From assembly GCF_030247195.1 (NCBI RefSeq), contig NC_080672.1, positions 70,101,771 through 70,165,770 on the forward strand: a stretch of DNA of 64,000 nucleotides, in the 5' to 3' direction. The DNA comes from Topomyia yanbarensis (lineage: Eukaryota; Arthropoda; Insecta; Diptera; Culicidae). How positions within the stretch are numbered: position 1 is the first letter of the stretch; the number at the start of each line of letters is the position of its first letter. The notes under the pieces are model-generated. The model was given only the letters and a program-made list of their open reading frames with translations, searched no databases and was not told the origin of the DNA. The translations under genes were made by a program, and so were the position numbers. Below, in pieces: positions 44,610 through 56,239 of the stretch.

Positions 44610-45290
44610 ATAATTCAGAAGCATTCCTCAAATGGGCGTTAAAACCCATCATCTTTTCGTATGTTTCTGACAACAGAATAGAGCCCTTCTCTGGAAGTGT
44701 AATCAGCGTTTTTTGAGTATATTGAACTCCATTGGATTGATTATAAGAGACAGATAGGAGGGGATAGGTTTCGTCGGATGCATTTTCAACACACGAACTC
44801 TGTTAACCTTCCGGCAGTCGCGCTAGTGCACTGAGTGCACGCTGCTCTAAAAATCTAGCGAAATCGTCTTAGGACAACAGCGGCTGCTCGTTCAGTGGGC
44901 CATAAGCGCGATTTCCGGAGAGTTAGCATGGGTTATTTCATTACGAGGTTAGTGGTAAGTGGTGCAGTCGTACCTCGATTAAATCATTAGCCATATATAC
45001 GAGAATGCTGACTTTAGCTCCCATTCCTACAATTTTCCAAAAGTCCTCATGATCCATGAAACATTAAATGTACTGATAAGACAAGTTTTATTGTGTTATT
45101 AAATGAAATTAGTTTCTATGTTTTCAATTATGACAGATAATCCAAATTGTAGAAAGTACCTTTTTAACGCACACAATTATCTTGGGAACTAAGCATCAGA
45201 GTCAAAAACAAATCTGAGTGTTAGGCCTTCCATTTGAATTTGGTTTGGATAGGATTGGTTCAGCCATTGCTGAGAAACACGAATGAGAGT
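44610..45290. other. Intergenic DNA, nothing recognised
   Basis: About 680 bases without an identifiable gene or repeat. A CA-rich stretch (cacacgcatacacacagaca) at about 45296-45317 borders the following LINE relic. Confidence 0.4.
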
Positions 45291-46242
45291 TTGTCACACG
45301 CATACACACAGACACACAGTAGCACCAGGGACAGGAGGACAGGAGTTCAGGGGTTTGACGACGCCCCCTCCCCGAACCTACTGCGAGTTGGGGAGTCTTA
45401 CTAGAATATGGTGGGGCAAGGCAATGTTGGACTCTGCTAAAGCTCTATAAAAAGCTATAAAAATCCAAAAGCAGCTCCGTCGAAGCAGGTGGGTGCCGCT
45501 TCCGCTATAGTTTTATCCAAGACTTTAGCATAAACCACTATAGCCTACTGGAGTGCCAACCGGCACATTAGGATCGGTACCGGTAATAAGGATTTCATCG
45601 AAAATTATCCACGGACCGACAGCCATGCCATTCCACTATCCTAGTAATGGCACTGGCTGCTCTTGGCCGCGTTAAAACTTTGGTAGGTCTCTAAGTACGT
45701 TCGAAACCCGGCACTCTAGCTGACTCAGTTGGACGTTCCTGACTAGCGCCGATCCGGCTCTGAACGCGGTACCTCATGATTGACCGTGTCAACTCCCACA
45801 TGTGACCTCACTGCTTGGAAAGGTAATCATGGGATCATATAGATGCGACTCCTTATTACGGGCGTAGATAGCGGCTTGATGTTGGGACCCAAAAGAGCAC
45901 GGAAGAAGATAAAAACAACAAAAACAAAAATTCTAACGGAGCAAGTGGCTGATCCTGTTCGCTAAAGGTGGGCTGGCGAGGTCATCGATCCAGCAAAACG
46001 ACCACGTGTAACGCAAATGCAACCGCAATAGCAACAGCAGCGAGAGAAAACCAGGGAGGCCACACTGAACACGAGCGGCGACAAACCAAAAGAATGCCAA
46101 GGAAAGCTAGGGTTCCACGTGCACACGCTGAACAATCGAAGAACTCTACAAATTCGTGAAAGGCAAGTGCATCGTGCACTGACAAATCAGGAATCTAGTA
46201 ATTAGCATCAAATCCGCTGTAGCAGCAGCCGACTGCGAACAG

Positions 46243-46900
46243 ATGGCGTTACTAGAGAGAGTTGAAAATGCTGAAAAGACACTGAAGACCACGGAGATAG
46301 CGAAAGCAGAAGCCTACAATACGGCGAAGGGTGATCGGTATTCCCGTTCTGTGAAAAGAGTATGGGAAACACCAGGAGAGGATGAGGAACCGAAGAAGCC
46401 CAAGAAGTTTGGTGAAAGACAGCGCAACAACCTACAAATGGAGAGTGAATGGCGAATCGTAGGAGAGCTGAGGAAATATCAGAAAGAAAAGGACTAAAAG
46501 AAGAAAAATAAGAAAAAAACCTTTCACCGCGCCAGAAGAGGTATAGGTGAGACGCTCTAGTCGTCAAAGCAAACGACGGCGTGATGTATGCAACGATCCT
46601 CAAAAGGATGAGAGAGGATCCCAAGCTGAAGGAGCTGGGTAGAACGTAGGAACAACCAGACGCACTCAGATAGGCGAGATACTGTTCGAGCTGAAGAAAG
46701 ATTCATTGATCAAGAGCTTGTCCTATCGGAAACTAGAGGCATGAGCGGTTGGAGGAGAAGCGAATGCGAGAGCTTTGGTTCAGGAAGCAGTGGGCGAGTG
46801 CAGGAATCTGAACGAGATCACAGCAGAAGACGAAGTGAGGAGCGTGCTAATAGAGCAATGTAATCTGGAGACAGAGCTGATGTCAATCAGGTTAAGGAAG
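46243..46900 (+). pseudogene. R1-like LINE ORF1 (Gag) relic
   Basis: An 84-codon frame (MALLERVENAEKTLKTTEIA, Lys/Glu-rich, coiled-coil-like) is followed in other frames by VVKANDGVMYATILKRMRED, RRTQIGEILFELKKDSLIKS and EQCNLETELMSIRLRK. This is the order of the central region of R1-type ORF1 proteins. No complete zinc knuckle remains before the ORF2 start. At least two frameshifts and a stop are present. Confidence 0.6.
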
Positions 46901-47071
46901 GTGATAGTGGCTCACAGACAGCTGCGATATGCTTTTCATCAACCGCACAAATGAGGGTGGAAAGGATAGCATGGTGGAGATAAACCAGCTTAATCTCAAT
47001 CATTGCGACATTGCACAGCAACTGTTGTGGCAGTCAACAAAAGATGCTGTGTACTGTCAGTTCAATCGAAG

Positions 47072-47997
47072 ATGGTATCGAAACAGCAAGCACTCCACGA
47101 GCGTGTTGTACGGTTTTACAAAACGCATGGTCATTGTGGAAAAAAGTGTACGATAGACAACTTTCGAGACTGAAATGTGCCCGTGATTACAGTTTACTGG
47201 ATCCTGGCATCCCTGAGCGTCCGTCCGGCGAAGATAATGACGAAGAAGAAGGAGGAAAGGTTGAAAAAGCTGTTCAACAACAAGGACAGAACGAGTTTGC
47301 GTAACGTCGGTCAAAAATATATCTGCTCCCATACCTTGATTCACCGAACCCTCAAGATGGAGGAAATCATCTGTCGGAAGAAGACTCGGTTCCCCGAGTA
47401 CACGGACGAGCAGATAGCGATCGTAAAAATCGCAGTACCGGTGGATGACGAAGAACTACCGCGGGATGTCGTTCGTGCTGGACGATGAAAGTTACTTTCC
47501 GCTCTCGAAGACCTACATTGCAGGAAATGACAACTACTATTCCAGCGACAAGTCGGCCACACCCTCCGAAGTAAAATATAAGTTAAAGCATAAATTTGAA
47601 AAAAGTTATGCTGTATATAGCCATATCGGACAGAGGGATTTCAAAGCCGTGGTTCAAGCCGAGCGGTCTGGCCATCAATCCACAAGTGTATCAGGAAGAA
47701 TGTTTTCTGGCCGGACAAGGTATTTTCCCATTATGCCAAGAAGACGCTGGAGTATCTTGAGCAGAAAAATACCGTACGTGCCGAAACGAAGGAACCCGAC
47801 CAACTTTCCCCAGTGCCGTCTCATTGAGGATTTTTTCGGCTCTCAGTGCCCTAGAGTACACAAATAATTGGCGGATCAAGTATACGAAGCAGTTGACCAC
47901 CAGAATTCGGAATTGTATCCGGAAGATGGACGTCAATGCTGGGAGCATTGTGACTAAGTTCCGTCATACGGCTGATCAGGCCCCCTTCTCCCATATT
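47072..47997 (+). pseudogene. ITmD37E-type mariner transposase relic
   Basis: The likely start is MVSKQQALHERVVRFYKTHG at 47072. The middle reads LKMEEIICRKKTRFPEYTDE, then the first catalytic Asp in FVLDDESYF, the second in FWPDKVFSHYAKK, and, after a frameshift, PNP-like NPTNFPQCRLIEDFFG with the Glu. The Asp to Glu spacing is 36-37 residues, which fits the D,D37E subgroup described from Aedes. At least one stop and two frameshifts make it a pseudogene. It sits inside the R1-like ORF2: host codons for LLWQST lie before it and AEPYCIPPE after it. Confidence 0.72.
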
Positions 47998-48124
47998 CAT
48001 TGACGAGTTTTTGAAGAATAAACATTATAAATCAGTATTTTTTTTATTGAATTAATAAAAAATACTGAATTTGCTGAAATTTGAAAACTGATGACTGAAA
48101 AAAATTCTCATTTTTTTTTTAACA

Positions 48125-48420
48125 CTCGTTATTGCAGAGCCGTATTGTATTCCTCCCGAAACGGTAATTGGGTGGTGAATTGTGGCAATCCAAGTGATGG
48201 GCGATTTCCCTGTCCAAGAGGTGTGGGATAGCACACACGAAGGCTCCGTGATCGCCAGAATCAAAGGCGTATTCGCATTTAGCTGTTATGCTTTCCCACG
48301 GTGGACACTAGAGCAGTACAATCGGATTCTAGACGCACTGCTCGACCGAGGAGAGTGAGGGTAGCAGGCTGACTAACACAAGAGGTTACAGCCTGTTGGA
48401 AGCCCTTCCATGGCGACATG
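48125..48420 (+). pseudogene. R1-like LINE endonuclease fragment
   Basis: FPVQEVWDSTHEGSVIARIK and GVFAFSCYAFPRWTLEQYNR are read in one frame; the CYAxPRW motif is typical of R1-clade endonucleases. It then jumps to RLTNTRGYSLLEALPW, skipping the GDFN block, so an internal deletion is present. Frameshifts occur near its start. Confidence 0.68.
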
Positions 48421-48539
48421 ACCGGAAACTCTAGTGACATGGAAGATCTGGCATCTGAGCCGCACATTAAAAATTAAGTATTAAATTCAGGGTCCGCGCG
48501 CGATCATCCAAGAACACACGCAAATACACTGAAGTCTTT

Positions 48540-48670
48540 TTTATGCGGTTTTTTATGCGACTTTTTTATGCGGATTTTCAAAGTTAAGCGGTTTTTAAAT
48601 GCGGATTTTCAAAGTTATGCGGTTTTTTTAATGCGGATTTTCAAAGTTATGCGATTATTTTTATGCAGCT
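48540..48670 (+). repeat. Left 31-32-bp minisatellite (TATGCGG array)
   Basis: About four units of 'atgcggattttcaaagttat' plus 'gcggttttttt', the later ones well conserved. Confidence 0.8.
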
Positions 48671-48679
48671 TCCTTTTAA

Positions 48680-50200
48680 TTTCTGGGGCATCACCTGAAG
48701 CGACTTTTATCGAAAGATAGATCCTCGTGAATGCATATGCTTAAACAATAGACATAAAATGTTCATATTTTTATTTTAGATTATGAATTACTAGTCTTTG
48801 GGTTAAGGATATGAGAAGCATTGTTGATGCAGTGAAAATAAAAACAGAAAATGACTGAATACCTTTTTACCTTTCTTATAATAAAACTTATTCAATCGGT
48901 CGGAATTTCGACTTTTTAAACGAGACCCGCAGAGCCGAATCTCTTGTACCATTCGACTCAGTTCGGCGAGATCGGAAAAAAAGTCTGAGCGTGTATTTTT
49001 TTTACTTGGTGATAAAGATTTTACGCCGACCCGGCACACGTTCAGTAGTTAGACCATACTACCGATTTCATCCATCGTGTACCACAAGGAGGGACTCTGA
49101 ACAGAGAAGATAACTCTGAACCCTATTCCTCTAAACTCCACCAAGAAGTCCGACATTTGCCTGATCCCCCGGATTCCATTTGAAATGACTACTCTGGGGG
49201 AGTCGTGCTAATGCACTTCACTTGATTCCAGGTCTAGCTGGTCGTGCTAGATTTCGCTTGTCTCGTAACCGCCATATCAGTCCTGCAAGGCATGATATTC
49301 TACATGCCTTCCTCTCTACGTTGACCAGTTGGATGCCGTGGTCGATCTAGCGATTCCGGTTGGAGGATGGCTTCCGGTTCACTGGTGCCCCAACGACCGG
49401 GGTCTGTCGCGTTCGATGCTACTCGGCGTAGTTCCCGACGGTGGAGCTAGCCTACCTTGGCGGAGAGTTCCCCGACAAAAGAATGTCTCCTGCAACCGTT
49501 GACGGACACGTTATTCTTCCTTAGATGCAGCCCGGCAGAATGCCGAGGTCAGTCCAGCGATTCCCGGTGGAGGATTGCGTCCGGTTCACTGGTGCCCCGA
49601 TGATTCAAGCCGGCGATTCGCTACGGACTACTTGGAATAGTCCCCGACGGTGGATCTTTCCTACTCCGCCGAAGAGTTCCCCGGCAGTAGATGATCTTCC
49701 GAAACCGATCCTACCCGGGCAGATGCCGAGGTCGGTCCTGCGATTCTGGGTGGAGGGTGACTTCCAGTTGACAGGCGCCCCGACGACCATCTGCCGGAGC
49801 TACTTCCCGATCTATTCGAACTAGTCCCCGGCGGTGGGCCTAGTCTACTCCGACGGAGAAATTTCCCGACGTTGAAATTTCTCTCGAAATCGTTATCTCG
49901 ATGCTGGTCGGTTAGGTGCCGAGGTCAGTCTTGCGATTCCGGGGAGTCACGGTTCCGACAGCATAAGTCATTAAGTGACTTTACGCTTGTCTTGACATGC
50001 CGCAAACCCAAGTGATTCGCATTTAATGCAAAAAGATCCTGACTCCTGCGTTGCAGAAGAAAAAGGGTTAAGTAGCCGGGAAACTCTAAGCTTGCTCATA
50101 TGACCCTACTCCACGCTTTTCTCTAAACTTTCTTACTTCAAATCCTTGCTCTTCGTTGAGTACTATGGCTCTTAATATTGAAAAATATTTCACACCTTAT
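48680..50200. other. Interior of the TA element, including a 200-bp tandem repeat
   Basis: The left part (48680-49090) is AT-rich with a 78-codon minus-strand frame of unknown nature. From 49330 to 49930 three GC-rich units of 190-205 bp repeat, each with 'cggttcactggtgcccc', 'ccccgacggtgga', 'agttccccg' and 'gatgccgaggtc'; frames through them are not recognisable proteins. At about 50140-50171 'aaatccttgctctt' and 'gagtactatggctct' recur, also found in the insert at 16577-16880, hinting that this interior derives from a retroelement. Confidence 0.45.
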
Positions 50201-50202
50201 GT

Positions 50203-50385
50203 GTTTTTATGCGGATTTTCAAAATTATACAGCTTTTTATGCGGATTTTCCAAGTTATGCGGTTTTATTTTATGCGGATTTTCAAAGTTAGGCGGTTTTA
50301 TGCGGATTTTCAAAGTTATGCGGTTTTTTATGCAGATTTTCAAAGTTATGCGGTTTTTTTATGCGAATTTTTTATGCGCTACGTA
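50203..50385 (+). repeat. Right 31-32-bp minisatellite (TATGCGG array)
   Basis: About six units of the same repeat as at 48540-48670, same orientation. Confidence 0.8.
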
Positions 50386-50464
50386 TCCCTCGCATAAAAA
50401 AAACTTCAGTGTATTCGAAAGGCACACAGTTATAAAATACAATTTATACACGCGAAGTTACATA

Positions 50465-50875
50465 CACGCCAGAACATTTTGTAATCTCATTCAGTTCTGA
50501 TCAATAACGGATTAGCAGCACATAGGCATATGTCTAGCTAATACTTAGGCCAGCTAATACTTAGGCAAAAATATTGTATCTACGAAACAGTCCATTTTTC
50601 GTAAGTTTTCCTATGAATGATACGCTCGTTTTATTTTCTACATGTTGAATTATTAGCTCAACCATCACATAGACAAAAATGCGTATTTCCCTCGCACATG
50701 AATATTTCTTACGACGTAAGATGTGCAGTACATATTGAATTAAAACAAAGTCCTCTTATAAGCAAATATTAAAAAAAATCTAGTGACATTCTTTTACTGG
50801 TCAACGTTCAAGCATATCTTTGCTAGCTACTCGCCTTTACAATAGTTCATGACATTGTACAAAACGCGCTACATA
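50465..50875 (+). repeat. Direct duplication, copy 1 (no MITE)
   Basis: Collinear with 51237-52487: shares 'attcagttctgatcaataac', 'cgaaacagtccatttttcg', 'tttcttacgacgtaagatgt' and 'tagttcatgacattgt'. Where copy 2 has a MITE, this copy runs straight from 'gctagctactcgcc' to 'tagttcatgac'. Confidence 0.78.
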
Positions 50876-51236
50876 TCTGAACCGCACCATAAATATCACA
50901 TTCAGAATCACGGGCCGCTGCAATTGGCCTTAAGCAGTGGTTTAGTAGGTGACGTAGTCCCTCTGCAATTGTAGTGTGTGATTCTGACCGAGAGCTCTTC
51001 CGAGAACCTAGCTCTACAGCTCCAGTAGAACTCTCGAAAAAGAACTTTGTATGGAGAGGTGCCACCGTGCGTCGTGCCTTAGACAAAGCTTCTCCTTAGG
51101 ATGAATATTTTACAAAACCGGGAATCTATTAGACTATCATTTATTCCTTCTTCAGTAGATTCATCCGGACGTGACCGACGTTAGGTTTGATTAGCATGCA
51201 GTAGTTAATACAAATGTACAACGATGATCAGCATGT

Positions 51237-52487
51237 TAGACACAAGTTTGCACAGAATATTTTGTATTCTCATTCAGTTCTGATCAATAACGGATTAGCA
51301 GCACATAGGCGATAACATATGTCTAGGTTTATGCTAACACTTAGACAAAAATACTGTGTCTACGAAACAGTCCATTTTTCGCAAGTTTTCCTAAGAATGA
51401 TACGCTCGTTGTATTTTCTACATATTGATCATTTACACAACCAACACATAGACAAGAATGTGAATTTCCCTCGCACATAAATATTTCTTACGACGTAAGA
51501 TGTGCAGTGCATATTACTACAAAATACTTAATGTCTTCAAATAAGCAAATATTAAAAAAAAATCTTGCGACATTCCTTTACTGCTCAACTTTCAAACATA
51601 GCTTTGCTAGCTACTCCCATTTAAAAAACAGATGATAAGAGATCGTCGCTGTTGTGCTATCTTACGACAAGCGCCATTTAGCACCTTTCGAGAAAAACGA
51701 TTTTTAAAGTTTGATATTGAATATCGTGAAACTTATAAATGGTAGAAACAATTCAATGAATACAATTGATGCTTCTATCTATTCTGTAATAATCTCTCAA
51801 ATATTACGAAGATCGGTTGACTATGTTGCGAGTATTTACTAAAAATGTAAACAAAAGTCGCACTCACACGTGTCATAAGTGTGTATTGATGACAAAATTT
51901 ATATGGCGTGTCATAATCGTGCATGGAAAATTTTCCATAGAAAAAAACCATCAATTATAAACTTTTATTCATATCTTTGGCTTCATTTGGTCTATAAACA
52001 ATCGATAAGATGCATTTTGAAGGAAATTAGTGTGGGAATCTAGAAAAAATAGCAATTTTTTGATATAGTGTTGCCAAATATTCTAAATTTCCAGTTTAAA
52101 ACTAAAACTGCATTTTTCTCACACTTCGTGTATTTTTCTTTTTTAAATGATTGTGTCATTGTGTTTCTCAGATAGTTTTACACATGAAAACATCTTATGC
52201 ATCACGATAATTTGAGCCAATCCCCAGACACAGTCATTTGAAGCAAAAAAATTAAAATTTCTCAGCACGTTTCTCGCTATATCTCAGTAACTAAGCAGAA
52301 TATCAAAATTCTGAAAACGCCACTTTGTAGAGATTTTTTCGACAAGTAATGTGGCATATCTAACTCAGTTTACCCCAAAATGGCGTTTGTCATAGGATAG
52401 CACAACAGCGACGAGATGTGATCGATTTAAGCTAAGTACCACTACTAATAGTTCATGACATTGTGCAAAACGCGCTACATATTGTTG
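51237..52487 (+). repeat. Direct duplication, copy 2 (contains MITE-A)
   Basis: Same sequence as 50465-50875 but split by the MITE at 51643-52414. The two copies are about 760 bp apart, start to start, which suggests a local tandem duplication or two copies of one repeat family. Confidence 0.75.
51643..52414 (+). mobile_element. MITE-A, complete copy, 772 bp
   Basis: The terminal inverted repeats are about 35 bp: TCGTCGCTGTTGTGCTATC at the left is exactly mirrored by GATAGCACAACAGCGACGA at the right, continuing into 'acgacaagcgccattt' versus 'aaatggcgtttgtc'. No open frame of note. Other copies or fragments occur at 4195-4775, 12403-12450, 34071-34357 and 43203-43590. The superfamily is not identified, because the target duplication is not clear. 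Confidence 0.8.
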
Positions 52488-52489
52488 GC

Positions 52490-55400
52490 AGTCAACGAGC
52501 AAACGACCTTGACGAATATAATTACACATCGATTCAATATTCGTGTTTCAATAACCGGTTTACAACAAAAATAATCAAAACCGAAGCAAACCAATCCTCT
52601 AGCAGCGTTTTCGAGTAGTTCAACTGTACCGAAAAGCATACGCTCAACCCATTTCAAGCTGTTTCACTCAGTTCCGTTTAAATGGTTGCAAAAAATTCTA
52701 CCAAAAAACCTTTCGATCCTAAAGTTTCTGCTTTTGGCCAACATGTTTATTCAAAACGAAATTGAACAACCGTTGAAACATAGTGACCACACGAACGTTC
52801 GAGACCTGCTGGCGTCGATTTGTGTACCGCAAACAAATCACGAGCTCAATCAAATTGTCAATTTCATCATATCAGCATAACCAGCCCGAACGACTAAGCC
52901 ATTCATCCATTCAATCGTTCTTCCACTCAATTCAACGGTTGAACACCGAGACCCCACCTGACCTTATCTCGGCCTAAATGGTTTAAACTTAACGGGAGCG
53001 CAAACAGCCCGCTGACTGTGCAAGTGGGCAGTATTTCCCTGTCACGTTTTCCTACATTCAACTTAACTACAACTGAATCAAACTCCTCTGTTGCCCGCCG
53101 TCCCCGTACATAAGCATGTTTTTGGTGCACCGAAAAAAATGTGTGTCACATGTGGTCACCTTATTGCAGCCACCCTTCTGATAGCGCTGACTATGAATGG
53201 AGCGGCAACCAGAAGAACTCAAACGAAATATCTTATGCAACGAAGTACACAATAGTTCGGTGTGTTTATCGATTGCATACACAGTTACTGTTACACAATT
53301 AGGCGTTAGAGCGGCAAATCTCAATGACTTCTTCTCCCGCGGCACTCAGGTTCTGGTTTGCGTACAATATTAATCTAGTTTTGAAAAAACATCAACCACT
53401 TTTGCACCAGCACGTAATCAAAAAATCTGTCGCTCAAATCTCCCGTCTGGTTGTTCACCAGTCGGACGCCCTCCCGTTGGAGTTACGGTTTACGTTGCGG
53501 TTCAATAGTCCGTCGCATTTGCCGAAATTATCGCTAGGCAACCTACCGAATGTTGCGACACCTGAGAGATACTGAAAACTGGTTCACTACAGACAGATAA
53601 ACTCGACTGTTGGATACGATAACCTTTTTTGGCAGACCTCAGTGATCCGCCGCGTGAAGCTGTTTGCCACCTCCGTGGCAGTAGCGGTAACATTGGTGAC
53701 CTAGAATTACCGTTTCTCGAAATCCCGCTCCTTGCTGGTCGCTCTGGGTTACCAGTTTATTACACTGAGTGGGTAATACTGGTTGAGTTGGCGTGGGAAA
53801 CTGCGCTATCCTTGGGTGCGGTACAACACCAGCTACAAAGTTGATTTGCGATCTTTCAAACTGGTTGCAAAATGTCAGTTTCGAAGCAATTTTTAATCTG
53901 TTTGATACTACATAACAGCGTATGAGCGAATTCTGGCCGCAGCTATGTTTTCATCGGATCTATTCATAACCAAAAATACGGGGCGTTTTCGTATTCCATT
54001 GAAGTATTACCACCCCGTCGGGACCGCCAAGAGCATCGTTTTGGAGCTCTGATCGGAACAGTTCGGCGTTGATCGATGAGTCATTTCAGCAGGCAGCTGT
54101 GTGCGAATTGTTGCCAAGCGAATGTCGATTATCCTACGGCAAGTTGGTATGAATTCCCACGAACGTGAAGGTGAAACGTTTTTATTAAAGCACTTTTCTT
54201 ATATTGCTAGCTTCGGTGACAAGATTGCCCTCTTAAAGAGGCGTGCAAGGATACCGGCACATGTGAGCCAATCTGCCGAGACGGTTCATTTCATTGCGTC
54301 GAATAGTTCCTCTTGCGCATACATATATGCGCCTGTTAGATTAGCGGCCGCAGTTCCGAAAATTTGCTCATAGCTAAATTGATTCGTAACTGCCAATTAA
54401 CGATTTTGTGATTTGCGGCTTGTCTCTCCTTGATTATGGCACTCTCTGAAAAGTGACAGTTTTTTTTTAAATTGAAATAAGTAGTTATATCCTCTAGAGT
54501 ATAACATGTGCCATTATTCGGCATCCTTGAAGGATTTACTTGGAACTTGCTGTGGTTGTATTTTCTTCATGACCTCGACCGCATTACCTGCACCACTTTG
54601 CGCAAAGGTGGACCAGTTTGCGAAGTGAGCGAGTGAGACAGTGTGGCTTCTGCAATAAAATAAGAAGCAAATCGATATCACAAAAAGCCAACACGCAAAC
54701 AACCACACTTGTGTTCGAGTGCACCAGATCAGTATTACAAGAACTTATGAACAATTACTGTCGTTGAAATGTCATTTCACAGGATTATTGGTTTGGACTC
54801 ATTTTTAAGATGGCATGTCAGGTTGGAGAAACTGGTTTGTTTTAATGATTACGAAAGTGATATTGTAATCGTTTGTTTTCCAATTATAGGGTGTCGTAAA
54901 GACAATCAAATCGATTTTTGATAATGCATGCGGTTTCTGGTTATAGCAGTATAATAGGCACTATTCAATTTTATCGAAATAAAATTCATTATAGCAGGTA
55001 TTGGGGTTATTGCTGTAATTAATAGGTTTCTCGTTCTTCAGTTCAAAGGCTACCTACAGACTCTACACACAGATTTGCGGAGACAGTAAAATTAGCAATC
55101 TTGAACACAAACCGGCACAACGGGTGATTGTATATATTTTACCTGATACAACCAGCACGCTCTTTTGGCTGCACTTGTTGACAGTCCGTGTGGCTGCACT
55201 TTTTTACTCTTCGCTAGTGTATCATGTTAGCGTCTTCACATTTTAATCTGTTTTTCACTTTTTCTCATAAAACTTGTATTTGACACGGCATTTGCAAAAG
55301 CTTTTTTACGCTGTCGGGGTTTCTTTTTTACAAAACATGTTACAAAAGTTCTTAAGACGATCACGATATAATAAAAATTCACTTCCTAATATTAACACTG

Positions 55401-55630
55401 AGGATACTCATCATTTTAAACAATTTCATTAATATTCTACTTTCTTTAATTTCATTGTAAACCTATTGACAGTGTTTCTGTAGTCTTTGCTTATTTTCTT
55501 TCGTCTATTTATACCTATTGTTTGAACTAACTTAACTAACTACGAATAAATCTTATTTGTTTGTGGGTAGTAAGGAATGAAAAAAAACTAGAAATATAGC
55601 GGGAATTATTATATTTGAACATTCATTGTT
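52490..55630. other. Intergenic DNA, no recognised gene
   Basis: Over 3 kb without a domain I recognise. Frames of 60-93 codons (for example 52686-52880, 53324-53575, 54101-54373) show no motif. The part at 53400-54370 is GC-richer and could contain decayed coding sequence of an old element, but I cannot name it. Confidence 0.4.
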
Positions 55631-55639
55631 TTCAGAAAA

Positions 55640-56060
55640 TCTTAAATGTGGTTAATGTATGTAAGATCTCGTAAAGCGAGAATATCACGAACAGAAACAT
55701 AGGGTGGTTTTCTTCGGGCTCGCAAGGAATCTATTAATTGGGATACAATATTCAGAGCAAGACCAAACAACACGTTCAATGCCTTGGTAACCCTCTCTGC
55801 AAGCACATTGATTATCTTCTTCGAGTCCAATACGGTGGAGATGCGCTTAGACCTCTCCTTCAAGGATCGATTAATTTTATCTTCCCTCAATTTATATATG
55901 GGACGTGTAAGGAGCTCATGCAAATTTTCTCCGCAATGTAAACAGTTTTTATTTCATGTATGGAGGGTCGGTAAACTTTTTTCTCTCCTTCGCGTGTACT
56001 GAGTGCAATTTCTTACAATCGAGTATCTTTACTTCCTGAAAGGGAGGGGGGGGGAGGTTT
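55640..56060 (-). pseudogene. Rearranged I-like LINE scrap (ORF1 pieces joined to ORF2 end)
   Basis: On the minus strand, pieces of ORF1 (KILDCKKLHSV, then YKLREDKINRSLKERSKR, the basic stretch after the knuckles) run directly into the ORF2 C-terminus (IGLEEDNQCACREGYQGIE in one frame; SLRARRKPPYVSVRDILALR in another), ending near 55640. Between these parts a complete element has most of ORF2. A large internal deletion plus frameshifts produced this chimera. Same family as 24106-30074 and 36637-42765. Confidence 0.68.
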
Positions 56061-56239
56061 TCTAAGAGTTCCAGTGTGAAAAAACAATACTTTTTGCGTT
56101 TTTTAGAAATTTGGGTGAAGCGAATTGATCAAAAGTTTTGTGCATTATAATGTATCATTTCAATGACATTCTGAAATGTTTCATGTAAAAATATCGACAA
56201 ACAACTCGGTGATGAAGTTTTATGTAGAACGTCACTAAA

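Larger units (their letters stand above)
45300..48430 (+). mobile_element. R1-like LINE relic interrupted by a mariner-type relic
   Basis: A GC-richer block holds a probable 5' UTR (45300-45960), ORF1 fragments (about 46240-46900), the first codons of ORF2 (46929-47045), an inserted transposase relic (47072-47997) and then more ORF2 endonuclease (48125-48420). ORF2 pieces resemble R1-clade proteins of mosquitoes (QLNLNHCDIAQQLLWQST; FPVQEVWDSTHEGSVIARIK; CYAFPRWTLEQYNRILDAL). There is no RT: a deletion joins the endonuclease to LTNTRGYSLLEALPW and the element stops near 48430. Confidence 0.7.
48527..50411. mobile_element. TA-flanked element, 1885 bp, minisatellite at both ends
   Basis: TA is at 48525-48526 and 50412-50413. 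The ends are CACTGAAGTCTTTTTTATGC on the left and CACTGAAGTTTTTTTTATGC read inward from the right: 20 bases with one mismatch. Immediately inside both ends are arrays of a 31-32-bp unit (see separate entries) in the same orientation, not inverted. The interior contains a GC-rich tandem repeat. No transposase is recognised; a Tc1/mariner-type non-autonomous element is likely from the TA. Confidence 0.75.

Noticed and set aside
49525..49824. 99-codon GC-rich frame with internal repeats
   Set aside because: Frames arise from the 200-bp tandem repeat; no domain, no neighbouring exon.
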